Below, piece by piece: positions 15,300-26,759 of a stretch of DNA of 64,000 nucleotides. The notes beneath the pieces were generated by a model that saw only the letters and a program-made list of their open reading frames with translations, made no database searches and was not told where the DNA came from. The stretch's first letter is position 1; each line of letters begins with the position of its first letter. The stretch is taken from positions 15,065,001 to 15,129,000 of the forward strand of contig NC_063263.1 in the NCBI RefSeq assembly GCF_019578655.1. The letters run 5' to 3'. Position numbers and translations under genes: made by a program. This DNA is from Ricinus communis. Lineage: Eukaryota; Streptophyta; Magnoliopsida; Malpighiales; Euphorbiaceae.

Positions 15300-17800
15300 C
15301 CCTCTTTAATTAGTGGCATGTGATCATTCTGTTTTGAGTCCCATCAGTGACGTGGCGTAATCAACGGTTGGTCCATCATTGTAAAGTTAGCGCAGTTGTT
15401 CTAGCTACAAAATTGATACTGTAATGCTACTTGTATTATTATTATTATTATTATTATTTTAGAAATTTTCCGTAACTTTATTTTATTTTACTTTACTTTT
15501 TTGATAATTAATATATTAATAATAGAAAATTAAAATTTTTAAATAGGCCACTATAAATTTTATATTTTTTTTTAATTTTTCACCTTAAAAAATTAACTCC
15601 ACAAAAAGTGAAAAAACATTTCAAACTCAAACCATTTATTTTCAAGAGCAATAATCATTCTCCACGAGCAAGAATACTTATCAATCTAGTAGAAATATAA
15701 GTAAAATATAGCATTCTTCTGTACAAAGAGTATACACAATTCAAAGATATTGCATTTACTATTCAAGTGGTAAGGTTAATACATTTTACAAGGAAGTGTC
15801 AAATGTTAACACCTTACTTATCCTGTGTAAGTTTCAACTCTTGAACACTAATATTGGAGACAGTTATTTTGTCATCCTTATCACTGTCTCCATTATTGTA
15901 ATCCCTATTGTGCTCAGTATAAAACTAATTTCATCAAAAGAATTTCAAAGCAAGCAAAAACAGAGCATGGAAGGCAAATTACGAGTTTAGAAAAAATTAC
16001 CAAATTTAGTTTACAGGTTTGGTATTATGGCCTCAAGAATCTTCTATTAGCGACCAATTGGACTTGTGAAGGAGCAGGTTACTGAAATTGAAGTTTAACA
16101 GAACAAGGTCAGGTTTGGGAATTTTAATTTTCTTGATGTTTGAGATCAAGTTTGATATTGATAAGAAGCTTGAGTTGGGTATAGGTAACAGTAGCATTGC
16201 CTTGACTTAAAAGATGGTTTAATTAATTATCCTCGGTGGTCTTAGTGTACTTATTGTCGAAGAAAAATAGGGTAATATCGAGCTGAAAAAATTTACAAGC
16301 GGTAAAATACCATTTTAAAAATTTTAATATAATTAAATATCTAAAATTTGAATTAAGCACTTTAGTTAAACAATGTCTTTCATGCATTTTATTAACTTGG
16401 GAAAAAGAATTAGTGGTTCAAAATGACTAGTTAATGTAGCTATAAAAATCAGGAAAAAAAAAATTGGAATGGCAAAGTGACAAATATGAAAAAATTTGAG
16501 GTGGTTGAGTATGCATTTGGCCAATAATAAATGAATAAACTGCTATGCCTAAAATGATTGGCATTCTTTTCTTTCTTTTTTTATTTAGAAGATTGGCATT
16601 GTTTTCTTCAGGAATAGTAATTGGGCGGGACGGATTTGGCTTCCCCAATTTCTGCCCTGTTAAAGATTGGGCGGGTATGAATATGGGGTAGAAATTGTTT
16701 TTTTAAAGTGGAGTCAGATTCGATTCGGATAATATATATTATATTTATTTTATATTAAAAATATATATTTTATTTATTTTTAAAAATATATATATATTAT
16801 TTTTTAAATATAATTAAATATAATAAAAAAATAAAATATAAATTTAAACAGTATTTAATATATTTTCTAATAGATTATACCTATTTGCTTTTACTTTGTA
16901 AACATAAAATATATACTTCAAAATATAGTTTAGGGCAGGTTACGGGCGGGACGAAACGCGATGAGTTAAACTCATTTATAGTCGGTTACTAATTGCGGGG
17001 CGAGTATTCTTCGTCCGTTTGGATCGGATTGTGGGTATTACTTAATTAGGAGACAAACTGCCATATGCAGTTTTCTTGAACAAATAGCAAGACTGACAAA
17101 CTGGCTCAATTCTTATTTGGGCCAATTCTTTGGAAACCCTCCTTACTCAGGCCTCATAAAATGAGAGTCCTCTCTATCTGGGCCTTAACAAAGCCGAACT
17201 GTTTGGAAACCTTAACTTTTATTTCAGATTTGGGCCTTGTTTCAAACTTTGTTATCACGATCGCATTTTGCTGCAGCCCATTGTTGAATAGTAGAGAGTA
17301 AGATGTATCACTAGTATGGGCTTAGGCCCATATCTAACAAAAATTAGTATATGATCTTAGATTTGTTTTAGGGAATGAATATTTTAGATTGGGGAATTAA
17401 ATATTATATTTTGTTTTTATATAAATTAATTTATATCATACTCTAAATAAAATAATTGTATGTTTTTCAGAAGAAAGTACAAACAAAATATACTTGTAAT
17501 TAATTTTCAAATTTAAGTAGGTTGTTTATTTTCTTAACAAATCAATTTACTTTCTTAGTAAAACCTAGTATATTACCATTACCTGATATTTGCGATTATA
17601 AGACAAAAAAAAAGAGTATTCTACGTAATTGAAAAGAAAAAATGTGCCATGATAATATTACATGTCATGTCAGTGCCATATTAATAGAAATTGATGTTTT
17701 ATAATAAAAAATGTACTTAATTTTATTAAACTAAGATCATTCTCAAAACATCGGTTTTGAGTGTTTATATTTATTTTCAGTAATTTGTGTGATAACCGGT
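15300..17800. other. Intergenic region, AT-rich with an ATT microsatellite and a GC-richer repeat-like island
   Basis: An (ATT)n run lies at 15435-15458. Between about 16615 and 17045 two GC-richer patches (GGGCGGGACGG near 16624, GGGCGGGACG near 16943) flank an AT-rich core, which suggests a degenerate non-autonomous element. I could not define its ends or a target duplication. No gene is seen. Confidence 0.4.
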
Positions 17801-17819
17801 CTTTATTATATATGCTCTA

Positions 17820-18310
17820 CAATTCCTTGTGAGATTGACCTCGTGGTGAGCTTACCCAAACTACCATTCGGTTCGTAGAGTATTTATTTAGACACATCAA
17901 CCACATATATTAATATATTAAATTTTCTTTACTTCACTTAAATGCTATAAAAAAATTAATTTGTAAATCATATTTAGCTAGCATATTGAAGTGGTCGTTT
18001 TTTAAAAACTATTCAGAGGCTATTTTGCTATTACTTAAAGACTAAATTAAGTTTTTATTTTTAACGACCAAATGGCGATTATATAGGACCACATGACTAC
18101 TAAAACAATAACAATCACAATAAATAGTCATTAATCGTCATATCAACTGCTTAGAGGTCACATAGGTGGCCTCTATTTTATAAAAGAAAGTAAGTTGTCG
18201 CTAAGCTAGACACTACATATTTATAGATATTTTAGCAATTATGTAGAGACTAATTGTCCGGTCACAAAATTAGAGACCAAATTAATGGTCTCAAATTGTT
18301 AAGTTGCTCA
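17820..18310. repeat. Decayed transposon-like sequence, possibly LTR-type then CACTA-like
   Basis: CCTTGTGAGATTGACCTCG near 17830 resembles a phrase common in plant LTR retrotransposons. From about 17990 to 18300 repeated words (GACCAAAT, AGAGACCAAATTAATGG, GTCGCTAAG, CACTACATATTTATAG) resemble the subterminal repeats and CACTA ends of En/Spm elements. No paired terminus or 3-bp duplication could be fixed. Confidence 0.3.
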
Positions 18311-18810
18311 TATAATTATTAATAATGCAATTATTAATAAATTAATTTAATATATATTTTAATAATAAAACCTTAGTTTATTAATAATTTAGTAACAAAA
18401 GAATCTAATATTATAAAAATATATTTTTTTCAAAAATAAGTAAATATAGAATAATATAAAAATTTATATAATAGAAAAATAAAAAAACATATTATTTTAT
18501 ATGTTTAATTTCCACATGTAAAAAACAGAAGTATTATATTTAAGTTTAAAAATCATTTATCAACAAATAAAAGAAGATATTATGTATAAATTAAAAAAAA
18601 AATCAAAATTTATATCTCTGTGGCCAGCAGCGGACATCAATTTTGTAGTTCAACAGCAGCTGTTGCATACCAAACAAGAGGATGAATAAGCGCATGATGC
18701 AATGCATAATTAGCTAAGAAGTCACCCAATTACTTTTTTCTTTTAATATATAATCCAAATTTTATTTCATGTTTTTTTAATATGGTTAATTTGATTTGAT
18801 TGAACACAAA

Positions 18811-18814
<4 letters not shown>

Positions 18815-18843
<29 letters not shown>
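18815..18843. repeat. AT dinucleotide microsatellite
   Basis: Uninterrupted (AT)n of about 29 bases in intergenic sequence. Confidence 0.95.
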
Positions 18844-18844
<1 letters not shown>

Positions 18845-19309
18845 CTTTAGGTCATGATGGTTTAATTTCATATTATTAAAAATAATATTCAGGCTTAAAT
18901 TATAAATTTGAATAAGTTGATGGTACACATAAAATTATTAAGTTGATGCTTTCTATTCAAGACATGCTCATTTTTGGTGATAAATTAACCATCAAAATTT
19001 ATTGGTTCTGAAAAATAGAATAAGGAAAATGTCTCATCATCTGTATGCTCATATATAGGATACCAAATATTTATCACAAAAAGACAGAATGGAAATTTCG
19101 CAATATATGTATACAAATGTAATATCCCTTATATATGCAAGAATTTGGTAGAATGCCTTGAATCTGAATATTTATGTGAATGATGTATTATATACTAAAT
19201 CTTTTACTATATATTAATTAAAACTTAAATTTGAGGAAAAATAATAGATTTCTTTTTTAGTTTATGAATTAAATATATAAGAAACTATATAATATTAGAT
19301 CTTATTGTA

Positions 19310-19926
19310 TAGGAACGACAATGGATAAGATATTCGTCTGTCTAAGAATATCTAAATTCAAATCCGATTAAAATACACGTATCCAAATCTGCTTAAGAAA
19401 TTATTTTAGTTATTATTTGAACTCGTCCCAAATCTGAATAGAAATACCGACATATTATCCGAATCCAATTAAAATTCGTTTAAATTAAATAATTACTAAA
19501 TATATTTATACATATTTAAATAGATAGTTGGTACCCTATCCATTTATATAAACATTCGAGTAATTAATAAGGTACCCATCTATCGAACCCGTTTACAATA
19601 TTAAATTCTAAAATATATTAACAAAACTAATATTAAAAAATTATAAAATCTAAATTAATTAAATCTAAATATTTAATATATTAATACAATCCAGATATAG
19701 ATTTAGTAAAATTTAAAATAATGTTCTAAATAATAAAAATAAATCTTAATATAATCATATTTAAGTAACAGGTACCAACGGGTCTAAATCCAAAACCGGA
19801 ACTTGACATAAATAGTAAAATTAAATTCTAAACCGGCCCCAAATCTATTTATTATCATCCACATTCCTCCTATTAGGGTTCGGTTGAATCGGATATCCAA
19901 AAATATCCGTCCGACTGCCATCCCTA
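19310..19926. mobile_element. Second hAT-like MITE (617 bp), degenerate
   Basis: The left end reads TAGGAACGACAATGGATAAG and the inverted right end TAGGGATGGCAGTCGGACGG, an imperfect terminal inverted repeat of the TAGGGRTGGCAAT type common in plant hAT MITEs. Flanks are TTATTGTA (19302-19309) and TCATTGTT (19927-19934), matching at 6 of 8 positions. There is no coding capacity; the interior is AT-rich with repeated words such as ATCCGAT and CAAATCC. Confidence 0.65.
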
Positions 19927-20226
19927 TCATTGTTTTACATTATAATATTGTAAATTAAAAATGTTAGATGATCTAATATTTGAAAATTCTAATAAGTGTT
20001 AGTTTGGAAATTTGAAAAAATTCACTTGAAATTTACATCCATAATAAATATTCAAGAAAAAGAAATTTAAAGAAAAACCCTTCTATCTATTTATATATAA
20101 GCAACACTTTATTATTATATTCAAGTGCATGGTATATAGGGAAATTTAAGTATTTAACAGAAAAAGGAAAAATATTATAGAGGTTAATATGCATATACAC
20201 ATACAATTAATTGTGCATTCAACATT

Positions 20227-20340
20227 AAGAATTATGGATCTCCACTAAGTATGGCATTTTATTTAATTGTCTTCTTGACAATTCTTTTAAGATTTTGGTC
20301 TTGAGGTTGGTTACTAACATATATCATTAGTCAGTATGAA
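20227..20340 (+). repeat. Copy 1 of a dispersed duplicated segment
   Basis: It shares ATTATGGATCNCCACTAA, a TTTTTGAC/TTCTTGAC block and TTGGTCTTGAGGTTGGT with 23503-23640, in the same order. Identity elsewhere is low. Its origin is unknown. Confidence 0.5.
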
Positions 20341-21214
20341 TTAATATTTTCATTTAAGGTCAAACTCTTCTATCAATATAATATCCATTATTGAGTGGTA
20401 CCTCTGTAATCCTATAGCACATTTAAAAACAAAAATTATTATCATATTTGGCAATAGCAAAATACCTTAATATACATTCAATTAACAGAAAGAAGGTAAA
20501 AGCCTTAGGTTACTGATTCATATGATTAAATTATAAGATTACTGAATCATGATTAAATTATACTTTCAAAATTATTATTATTATTTACAATAGAACCTTA
20601 GTTTGATGAAACAAAAAAAAAATGGAATTGTTCAATTCACTTCAATTCGATATGAACTTTTCTAAAAATTAAAATTATTTCAGTTTGATTAGGTTTTAAT
20701 AAGGAAATTGAATTTAATAAAACCAAACCAAAATTATAATATTTGTAATTCAAAATATGAAATTGAATATTTTAAAGAATTTAATTTATTTAATTAATTT
20801 ATGGTAAACTATTATTATAGATGTAAATATGAGCATATCTCTGAAATAAATGTTTTAATAAATATATAAATAATTATAATTAATTTAGAAAATTTTGAAA
20901 AAATAAAATCGGAACAGTTCATTTGACGCTCCCTTTTTATTTATATTCAGTTTTATTTTTTAAAAAATTGATAATTTCATTTTTAACTTTTTGAATTAAA
21001 ATAATCAATCGTTTGCTCGGTTATATTAAATAGAATTGACAACTTTAACAGGTAAAACTGAAATAACTACTCAATAATTTTCTTAACGGAATAAATAAAT
21101 AACTAAAAACTCCAAGTAAGAGGCGAATCATCATCTGCTCTAACTCACTTGTTCTCTAATTTCTCTTCTATTTTAGTTTTTCTATTCTTTATTGAAATAC
21201 CTTATGGCAATCAA

Positions 21215-21840
21215 TGGTCTAAGAGGGGATGAATTTGTTATATACAAAAATCAATTGTATTTAATATATTTTATTTTGAAAGAATTGAGTATCAAAATCA
21301 ATATTGGCAAAAGCAATTAACCAATTCAATATGAGAATGCAAGCAATAAGATAAATACAAGTATAATAAAAAAATTTAAGAAAGAAAAAAATCAAACTCA
21401 AGAGTCTATGACGGTTCGGCCAACTCCTTGCCTACATCCAATATTCAATTTTTATTTGAGATTTTCACTATTAATGATCTTTTATGAGTACAAAATCAAA
21501 TTCAAGTGTTTCGAAACTCATACTCAAACTTCTTACAAGTATTTCAATAATAACACGCAAATCAAAGTGTTTCGAAACTCATACTCAAACTTCTTACAAG
21601 TGTTTCAATGGTATCATTCAAATCCAAGTATTTTCTATGGCTGACACTCTAACCCAAATATTTTTTAAGGACTCACATTCTGATCCAAGTGGTATTCTCA
21701 AGCTTAATCTAAAAATTCTCAATCTTAATTACAAGAGCAATCAGTCTCTTGCCCAAATACTCAACCTAACCTTTTTGAACTTTGAATATAGAAATTAATT
21801 ACTGAACTACCTAAAGATTCAACCCCTCTCTTAAATTTTT
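21215..21840. mobile_element. Putative non-autonomous repeat with inverted ends (about 620 bp)
   Basis: The left end, near 21217, reads CTAAGAGGGGATGAATTT. The right end, near 21810-21835, reads as its inverted counterpart TTAAGAGAGGGGTTGAAT on the other strand. Inside is ACGGTTCGGCCAACTCCTTG near 21410, a phrase frequent in plant dispersed repeats. No target duplication is clear and the class is unknown. Confidence 0.4.
21501..21625 (+). repeat. Tandem duplication with 61-bp period
   Basis: The 37-base segment beginning AAGTGTTTCGAAACTCATAC occurs identically at 21504 and 21565. A partial, more diverged third unit follows to about 21640. The overlapping short frames are by-products of this repeat. 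Confidence 0.85.
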
Positions 21841-22029
21841 AATACAATATATATTTCATGAAGAAATAAAGGCTATTGAGTGATATAACAAATAAGAGGC
21901 TTAAGTATGTTATTGCTTGACTTAGAACAATTAGAAATGAAGTTTAAATAATTCTAGGTGAAATAGAGACGTTATACCCTCATTAAATATAAAAATAGTT
22001 GTTCAACAACATTTTTAAATGTAGATTTA

Positions 22030-22350
22030 CGGGTGGGAATAATTCTTCATGGTTGTAAAGTATCAGCGCAAAAAACATATTTGAAAACTGGAACTCGTTA
22101 CAGCTATGAAGAAAAGTTCATGGTTGGAAAAAGATATTTTACGGTTGGAAACTTTTATTCATGGCTGTGAATGTTTTCTTACAGGGTAGGAAGCTTTAGC
22201 TATGAAGGCTATTGGACTTGTGAGGAAAAAATTCTTCACATGTGTGAATCTTTGTCCAGAGCTGGAAAGCTTACTTTCACGGTTGGAAAGATTTCTTTAT
22301 GGCCATGAAGGACTACTTTCATAGTTGAAAAGATTTGTTCATTGCCATGA
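22030..22350 (+). repeat. Degenerate minisatellite built on TTCATGG(C/T)TGTGAA-type units
   Basis: About eight diverged units carry TTCAYGGTTGGAAA followed by ATTTNTTYATGGCCATGAA. The last two complete units, from about 22275 and 22317, are about 43 bases apart. Many units contain short palindromes such as ATGGCCAT. Confidence 0.6.
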
Positions 22351-25150
22351 ATTTGTTTTGTTATAAAAAGTTTAAAAATTTCAATTCTTCTTGCCTTGAT
22401 ATACATTGTATTAATAATAATAATTAAAAAATACCTACTAACAATAACAACATTAAACAAGATTGTTAGTAATAATAATATTTTACATCATCAAAATCAC
22501 ATACTTTTAGAGTCAACATTTATATTTAAAATCTGACTTAATTTTCCAACAAATTCTGACATCATCTTTTTTATTGGTCTCCAAGAATTATAATGTACCA
22601 AAAATTTTGATTTAATAATATTGTAATTACCTTTAGCCCTTTGTTAGAAAACAAAAGGAGAAGAAGAAAAGAGCTCAAAAGAAAAATAAAATGTCGTTTT
22701 GCTCCTACTTATTTGAAAACAAGAAAATAAATAGAATAAAATAATTCGTAGAAACATAAGAGAAACGTTTAGAATTATTACTCTACACTTATAATAATAA
22801 TTCATTAATGGAAAAAAAAAAGTATAAAATTGAAAATCTAGAATTCAAACTTTTTTTTTCCTTTTCTCTTCTGATCTAAACATGAGAAGGATAATTTATT
22901 ATTTCCGTTTCTTTTCTTTTCCCTTCTTTCACTTACCCAAACATGGAAGTTGAAACTAGTTTAACTAAGAAAAAATATATTAAGTGTGGCTTTTAGTATT
23001 GTCTAGAGACAGGATAAGACTGTATTTATTGAGAAATTATTACAGCTAATTTTTAGAGATAAAAATAATATTTATTTATTTTATAGATGAGTTTCTGATA
23101 ATGTGATGGGTAAGTTCATATAATAAAATTTCTATTTAGAATTGTTAATAAAAGTCTTTCTTTTTTTATTTTTAAGAGAAAATAAAAATAAAAGTCCAAA
23201 ATTAAGTAAGAGATATTGTTGAAAAACATTGCTTAAGATCGGCCTCTTGTTTTTTTCTAAGAGATTTGGAAATAAGTCAATTTATGAAAATGATGTTTAA
23301 AAGTTATTTATGTATGCGGTGATGGTGCTTTTGTCAATGCACATTCCATATGCCGCCTCCCGCAACTATTTTCTTCACATCCCACCTACCAGAATCATTG
23401 CTTTATATTTTTAATTATTTTTCTTTCTTTTTTTTAATTTTTCTGATAAATTATTTCCTCTCAAATTTCAACTCAATACATATATTATAATAATAATAAT
23501 AGAATTATGGATCGCCACTAATAAAATTGAAAGAATCAAAACTAATTGCTTGCTCAAGCAGCATTTTCGTAATTGTTTTTATTTTTTTGACTATTTTCTT
23601 GTCTTTTGTCTTGAGGTTGGTCACTAACCCTTCAATATTAGTATTCTATGAAAGTCATTTTGATAAAGCTTTTAATAAATTATGTCAACAATTTCCAACA
23701 AAAACAAGAAATATTAGCATTGTATGGAAGTCAACTGAGAATTTATCAAAACATGCATGTGGGCTTGCTATGTTCTTTCCACAAAATTGAATCTCTTACT
23801 TAAATTTGGACTTTTATTTTTCAAATGATTTGCATGTAATTTTTATTTATGGAAAATGATGTTAAATGGGAAGAATGGTTTGATTGAGCATAGGGGTTTA
23901 AGGTGTTTTCTTCTTCTTTTTAACTTTCTTTGGCACTGTCTGAATGCAGACTCTCATATCATTTTCTTGACTGTTGCCACGTGGAACTTACCAAATCATG
24001 GCTCATATTATCCCACATCATTTCATTTCTATTTTTTCTGCTTGCTTCCTTCAAATTCAATCTCCACCAGAAAAAAGAAAATTTAAAATCAAAGAAATAA
24101 ATAGAATTGCGACTAAGTTTAGTGTTGGACTATAGAGTAAGAAAATAAATATTTTTAAAACTTTAAAAATTATAAATATATTATAATTAAAATATTAGTG
24201 ATGAATTTTAACCATGGTTAATTTTAACCATCATTTCACTTTGCAACTACCATTTGTGTAGCTTCCTTGAAGCCCTTTTAGATGGAACCAAACATGCTTT
24301 TTTTCTTTCTTTCTTTCTTTCTTTCTTTTTCTTTGCTGTTTTTCATTACTTTGGGGGAAGAGAATAATGTGTGAGAGGAAGAATGTAAGAAAAGCTGGTT
24401 AATTGATTAATTACTTGCTTCTCAAACAATTAAATTCAAATTCATCTGAAAGATCAAAATTTACTCCTTTTCATTCTTTAGATCATGCATTGGATGTACA
24501 ATTTTATTAACAATCAATTTTCTCTTTTGATTGCGGAACACTTGAAGCTTTTGGGAAACTTATCTTCCTCATTTGGGAAGATGGCTTTTCTTTAGCAAAG
24601 ATTTTACAAGCTATTGCTTATACATATATATAACTCAGAGTTTCACCTAAAATTGTTCAAAATCTTCTGTGGTTTCTGCAATGCTTCAAAAAAGTGTTTC
24701 TATTTGTATTTCTTCTCTTTTTGAGGTGGAAGATTTTTGTAATAAGTAAATGATTACTATTTTCTAGACCCTTCTTCTTTGAAAAGGAAAATTAATAACG
24801 ACACATTTGTCACTAAAATTTGCCAACTGTAAACAATCACCAACTAAGTGTATCAACATAAAGTTGGAAACTCCTTACGTAAGAGATGATGTGGCCTTCT
24901 CTCTACCTTTTACCCCTTATCATCCAAAGTTTGCTAAAAAATGTACCTAACTTTGGATACATTTGTTCTATTAATCTTTGACTTCCGATGCTTCTTCTGT
25001 TAACATGCAAGTGAAAGCTCAAATCATGTTTTACATGTCTGATAATTAAAGAATATCCCTTTTGGCAAATATGTATGTATCTTCTACACGTTTCATTATA
25101 GAGACTAAACACCAACTTCATTATAGTTTGGTATTGGTAGCTAGCTTAGC
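22350..25150. other. Intergenic region upstream of the BAHD gene
   Basis: AT-rich. It contains the second copy of the dispersed segment (23503-23640) and a (TTTC)n run at 24301-24327. The 87-residue frame at 23527-23790 begins at TTG rather than ATG, overlaps the duplicated segment and has no recognisable product, so it is not called a gene. Confidence 0.5.
23503..23640 (+). repeat. Copy 2 of the dispersed duplicated segment
   Basis: See the copy at 20227-20340. Blocks AGAATTATGGATCGCCACTA and GTCTTGAGGTTGGTCACTAA are shared in order, with different sequence between them. Confidence 0.5.
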
Positions 25151-25157
25151 ACTTCGC

Positions 25158-25164
25158 TATAAAT
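25158..25164 (+). promoter_or_regulatory. TATA box of the BAHD acyltransferase gene
   Basis: TATAAAT lies 100 bases before the start codon. Transcription would begin near 25190, giving a leader of about 65-70 bases. Confidence 0.65.
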
Positions 25165-25257
25165 GGAGAAGAGCTAAGCATTTAGCTACACATACTTCAA
25201 AAGAAAACAAACCTTCCCTTTTCTTGTTCTCCATAGCTATAGCTAGCTTAACTAAAA

Positions 25258-26577
25258 ATGAAGGTGAAAATTGAGAGTACAAGAACCATCAAGCCAGCTT
25301 ATGAAGGCATTTCTCCTTCGCCTACCTTACACTTTATTCCTCTTAGTGTATTTGATAAGGCCACCTACAACACCCACATCGCCGTTATTTACGCCTATCG
25401 CCCCCCGACACCACCAAATGCAACCATTGAGTATGGCCTTAAGAGGGCACTATCTGAATATAGGGAGTGGGCAGGTAGATTGGGAGAGAATGAGAAAGGT
25501 GATCCTGTTATTCTTATGAATGAGAAAGGAGTGAAGTTTGTGGAAGCATCGGTGAATGACAAGCTTGATCATGTCATGCCATTGAAGCCGTCTTCGGTTA
25601 TTCTTAGCCTTCATCCTAGCTTGAAGGATGTGGAGGAATTAGTGCAAGTTCAGCTTACAAGGTTCACTTGTGGCTCGTTGGTTGTTGGGTTCACAGCCCA
25701 TCATTTGGTAGCTGATGGTCAGTCCACTAGCAATTTCTTGGTTGCTTGGGGGCGAGCTAGCCGAGGACTTGACATGAACCCACTTCCAATTCATGATCGA
25801 ACCATTTTCAACCCTCGAAAACCTCCACATTTCGAGTTTGACCATCGAGGAGTCGAATACAAAAGTAAAAAGATGGTTAAAAATTGTCCTAATGTAGATA
25901 ACATCGTGGATGATGACATTATAGTCCACAAAATTCATTTTACATTGGACTTTCTCTCCAAGCTTAAAGCTAGGGCTTCTTCTTCATCAAATGGACATAG
26001 CAATAGCAAGCCCTCCAGCACTTTTGAAAGCTTGGTTGCTCATCTATGGCGAGCAATAACGAAAGCTCGCGGACTAGGCGGCTTCGAAACAACCCATGTT
26101 AGAATCTCTGTCAATGGCAGGATGAGAATGAATCCAAGAGTACCTAATGAATATTTTGGCAACTTGGTGCTGTGGGCATTTCCACGTGCAAGGGTTAAAG
26201 ATTTATTGAGAGAGCCATTGCCTTATGCAGCTAAGTTGATACATGATGCTGTTACAAATGTTAATAACAACTACTTCAAATCATTCATTGATTTTTCTAC
26301 TCATAAGGTTGAAGAGGAAGGGTTGGTTCCCACTGCAGATATGAACAAGTCTGTCTTGTGCCCTAATCTGGAGGTTGATAGTTGGCTAAGATTCCCATTT
26401 TATGACTTGGATTTTGGAGGGGGAAGTCCTTACCTTTTCATGCCATCTTATTTTCCAACAGAGGGAATGATATTTCTTCTCCCTTCATTTATAGGAGATG
26501 GAAGCATTGATGCCTTCATACCTCTTTTCCAGGAAAATTTGGCTATGTTCAAGAAAATTGTCTATTCACTGGATTAG
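25258..26577 (+). CDS. BAHD acyltransferase, agmatine coumaroyltransferase-like (single exon)
   Basis: One uninterrupted 439-residue frame, the usual BAHD length. BAHD enzymes move acyl groups from CoA thioesters to alcohols or amines in the cytosol. The catalytic HxxxD motif is at H149-D153 (HHLVADG). The structural DFGWG motif is DFGGG at 385-389, as in agmatine coumaroyltransferases. The opening MKVKIESTRTIKPAYEG, the REWAGRLG and MPLKPSS segments, FMPSYFPTEG, and the YSLD ending also fit that N-acyltransferase clade, which makes hydroxycinnamoyl-agmatine defence amides. Substrate choice is inferred from clade resemblance; other amines such as tryptamine or polyamines are possible. The start follows AAAA and has no upstream in-frame ATG nearby. 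It stands alone, not in a cluster of related enzymes. Confidence 0.9.
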   Translation: MKVKIESTRTIKPAYEGISPSPTLHFIPLSVFDKATYNTHIAVIYAYRPPTPPNATIEYGLKRALSEYREWAGRLGENEKGDPVILMNEKGVKFVEASVNDKLDHVMPLKPSSVILSLHPSLKDVEELVQVQLTRFTCGSLVVGFTAHHLVADGQSTSNFLVAWGRASRGLDMNPLPIHDRTIFNPRKPPHFEFDHRGVEYKSKKMVKNCPNVDNIVDDDIIVHKIHFTLDFLSKLKARASSSSNGHSNSKPSSTFESLVAHLWRAITKARGLGGFETTHVRISVNGRMRMNPRVPNEYFGNLVLWAFPRARVKDLLREPLPYAAKLIHDAVTNVNNNYFKSFIDFSTHKVEEEGLVPTADMNKSVLCPNLEVDSWLRFPFYDLDFGGGSPYLFMPSYFPTEGMIFLLPSFIGDGSIDAFIPLFQENLAMFKKIVYSLD

Positions 26578-26702
26578 GTTATTAAAATGCATTATCTCTG
26601 GAATTATTATAAACATGACTCTTAGTGTGATTGAATTAAATCTAAATTTTGTGTAATCAACAGATCCATTATAGAAATATGACTTCTCATATTTATATGA
26701 GA

Positions 26703-26703
<1 letters not shown>

Positions 26704-26746
<43 letters not shown>
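26704..26746. repeat. AT microsatellite just downstream of the BAHD stop
   Basis: A (TA)n run of about 43 bases, 127 bases after the stop codon, in or just beyond the 3' UTR. Confidence 0.95.
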
Positions 26747-26748
<2 letters not shown>

Positions 26749-26759
26749 ATATTGTGGGC

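Noticed and set aside
21408..21798. Overlapping frames of 78 and 104 codons
   Set aside because: They arise from the 61-bp tandem duplication inside a repeat and encode only its translated periodicity.
23527..23790. 87-codon frame with a hydrophobic segment
   Set aside because: It starts at TTG, overlaps a duplicated non-coding segment, and matches no family known to me.
25639..25938. 99-codon frame antisense to the BAHD gene
   Set aside because: It is a shadow of a strong single-exon coding sequence on the other strand.
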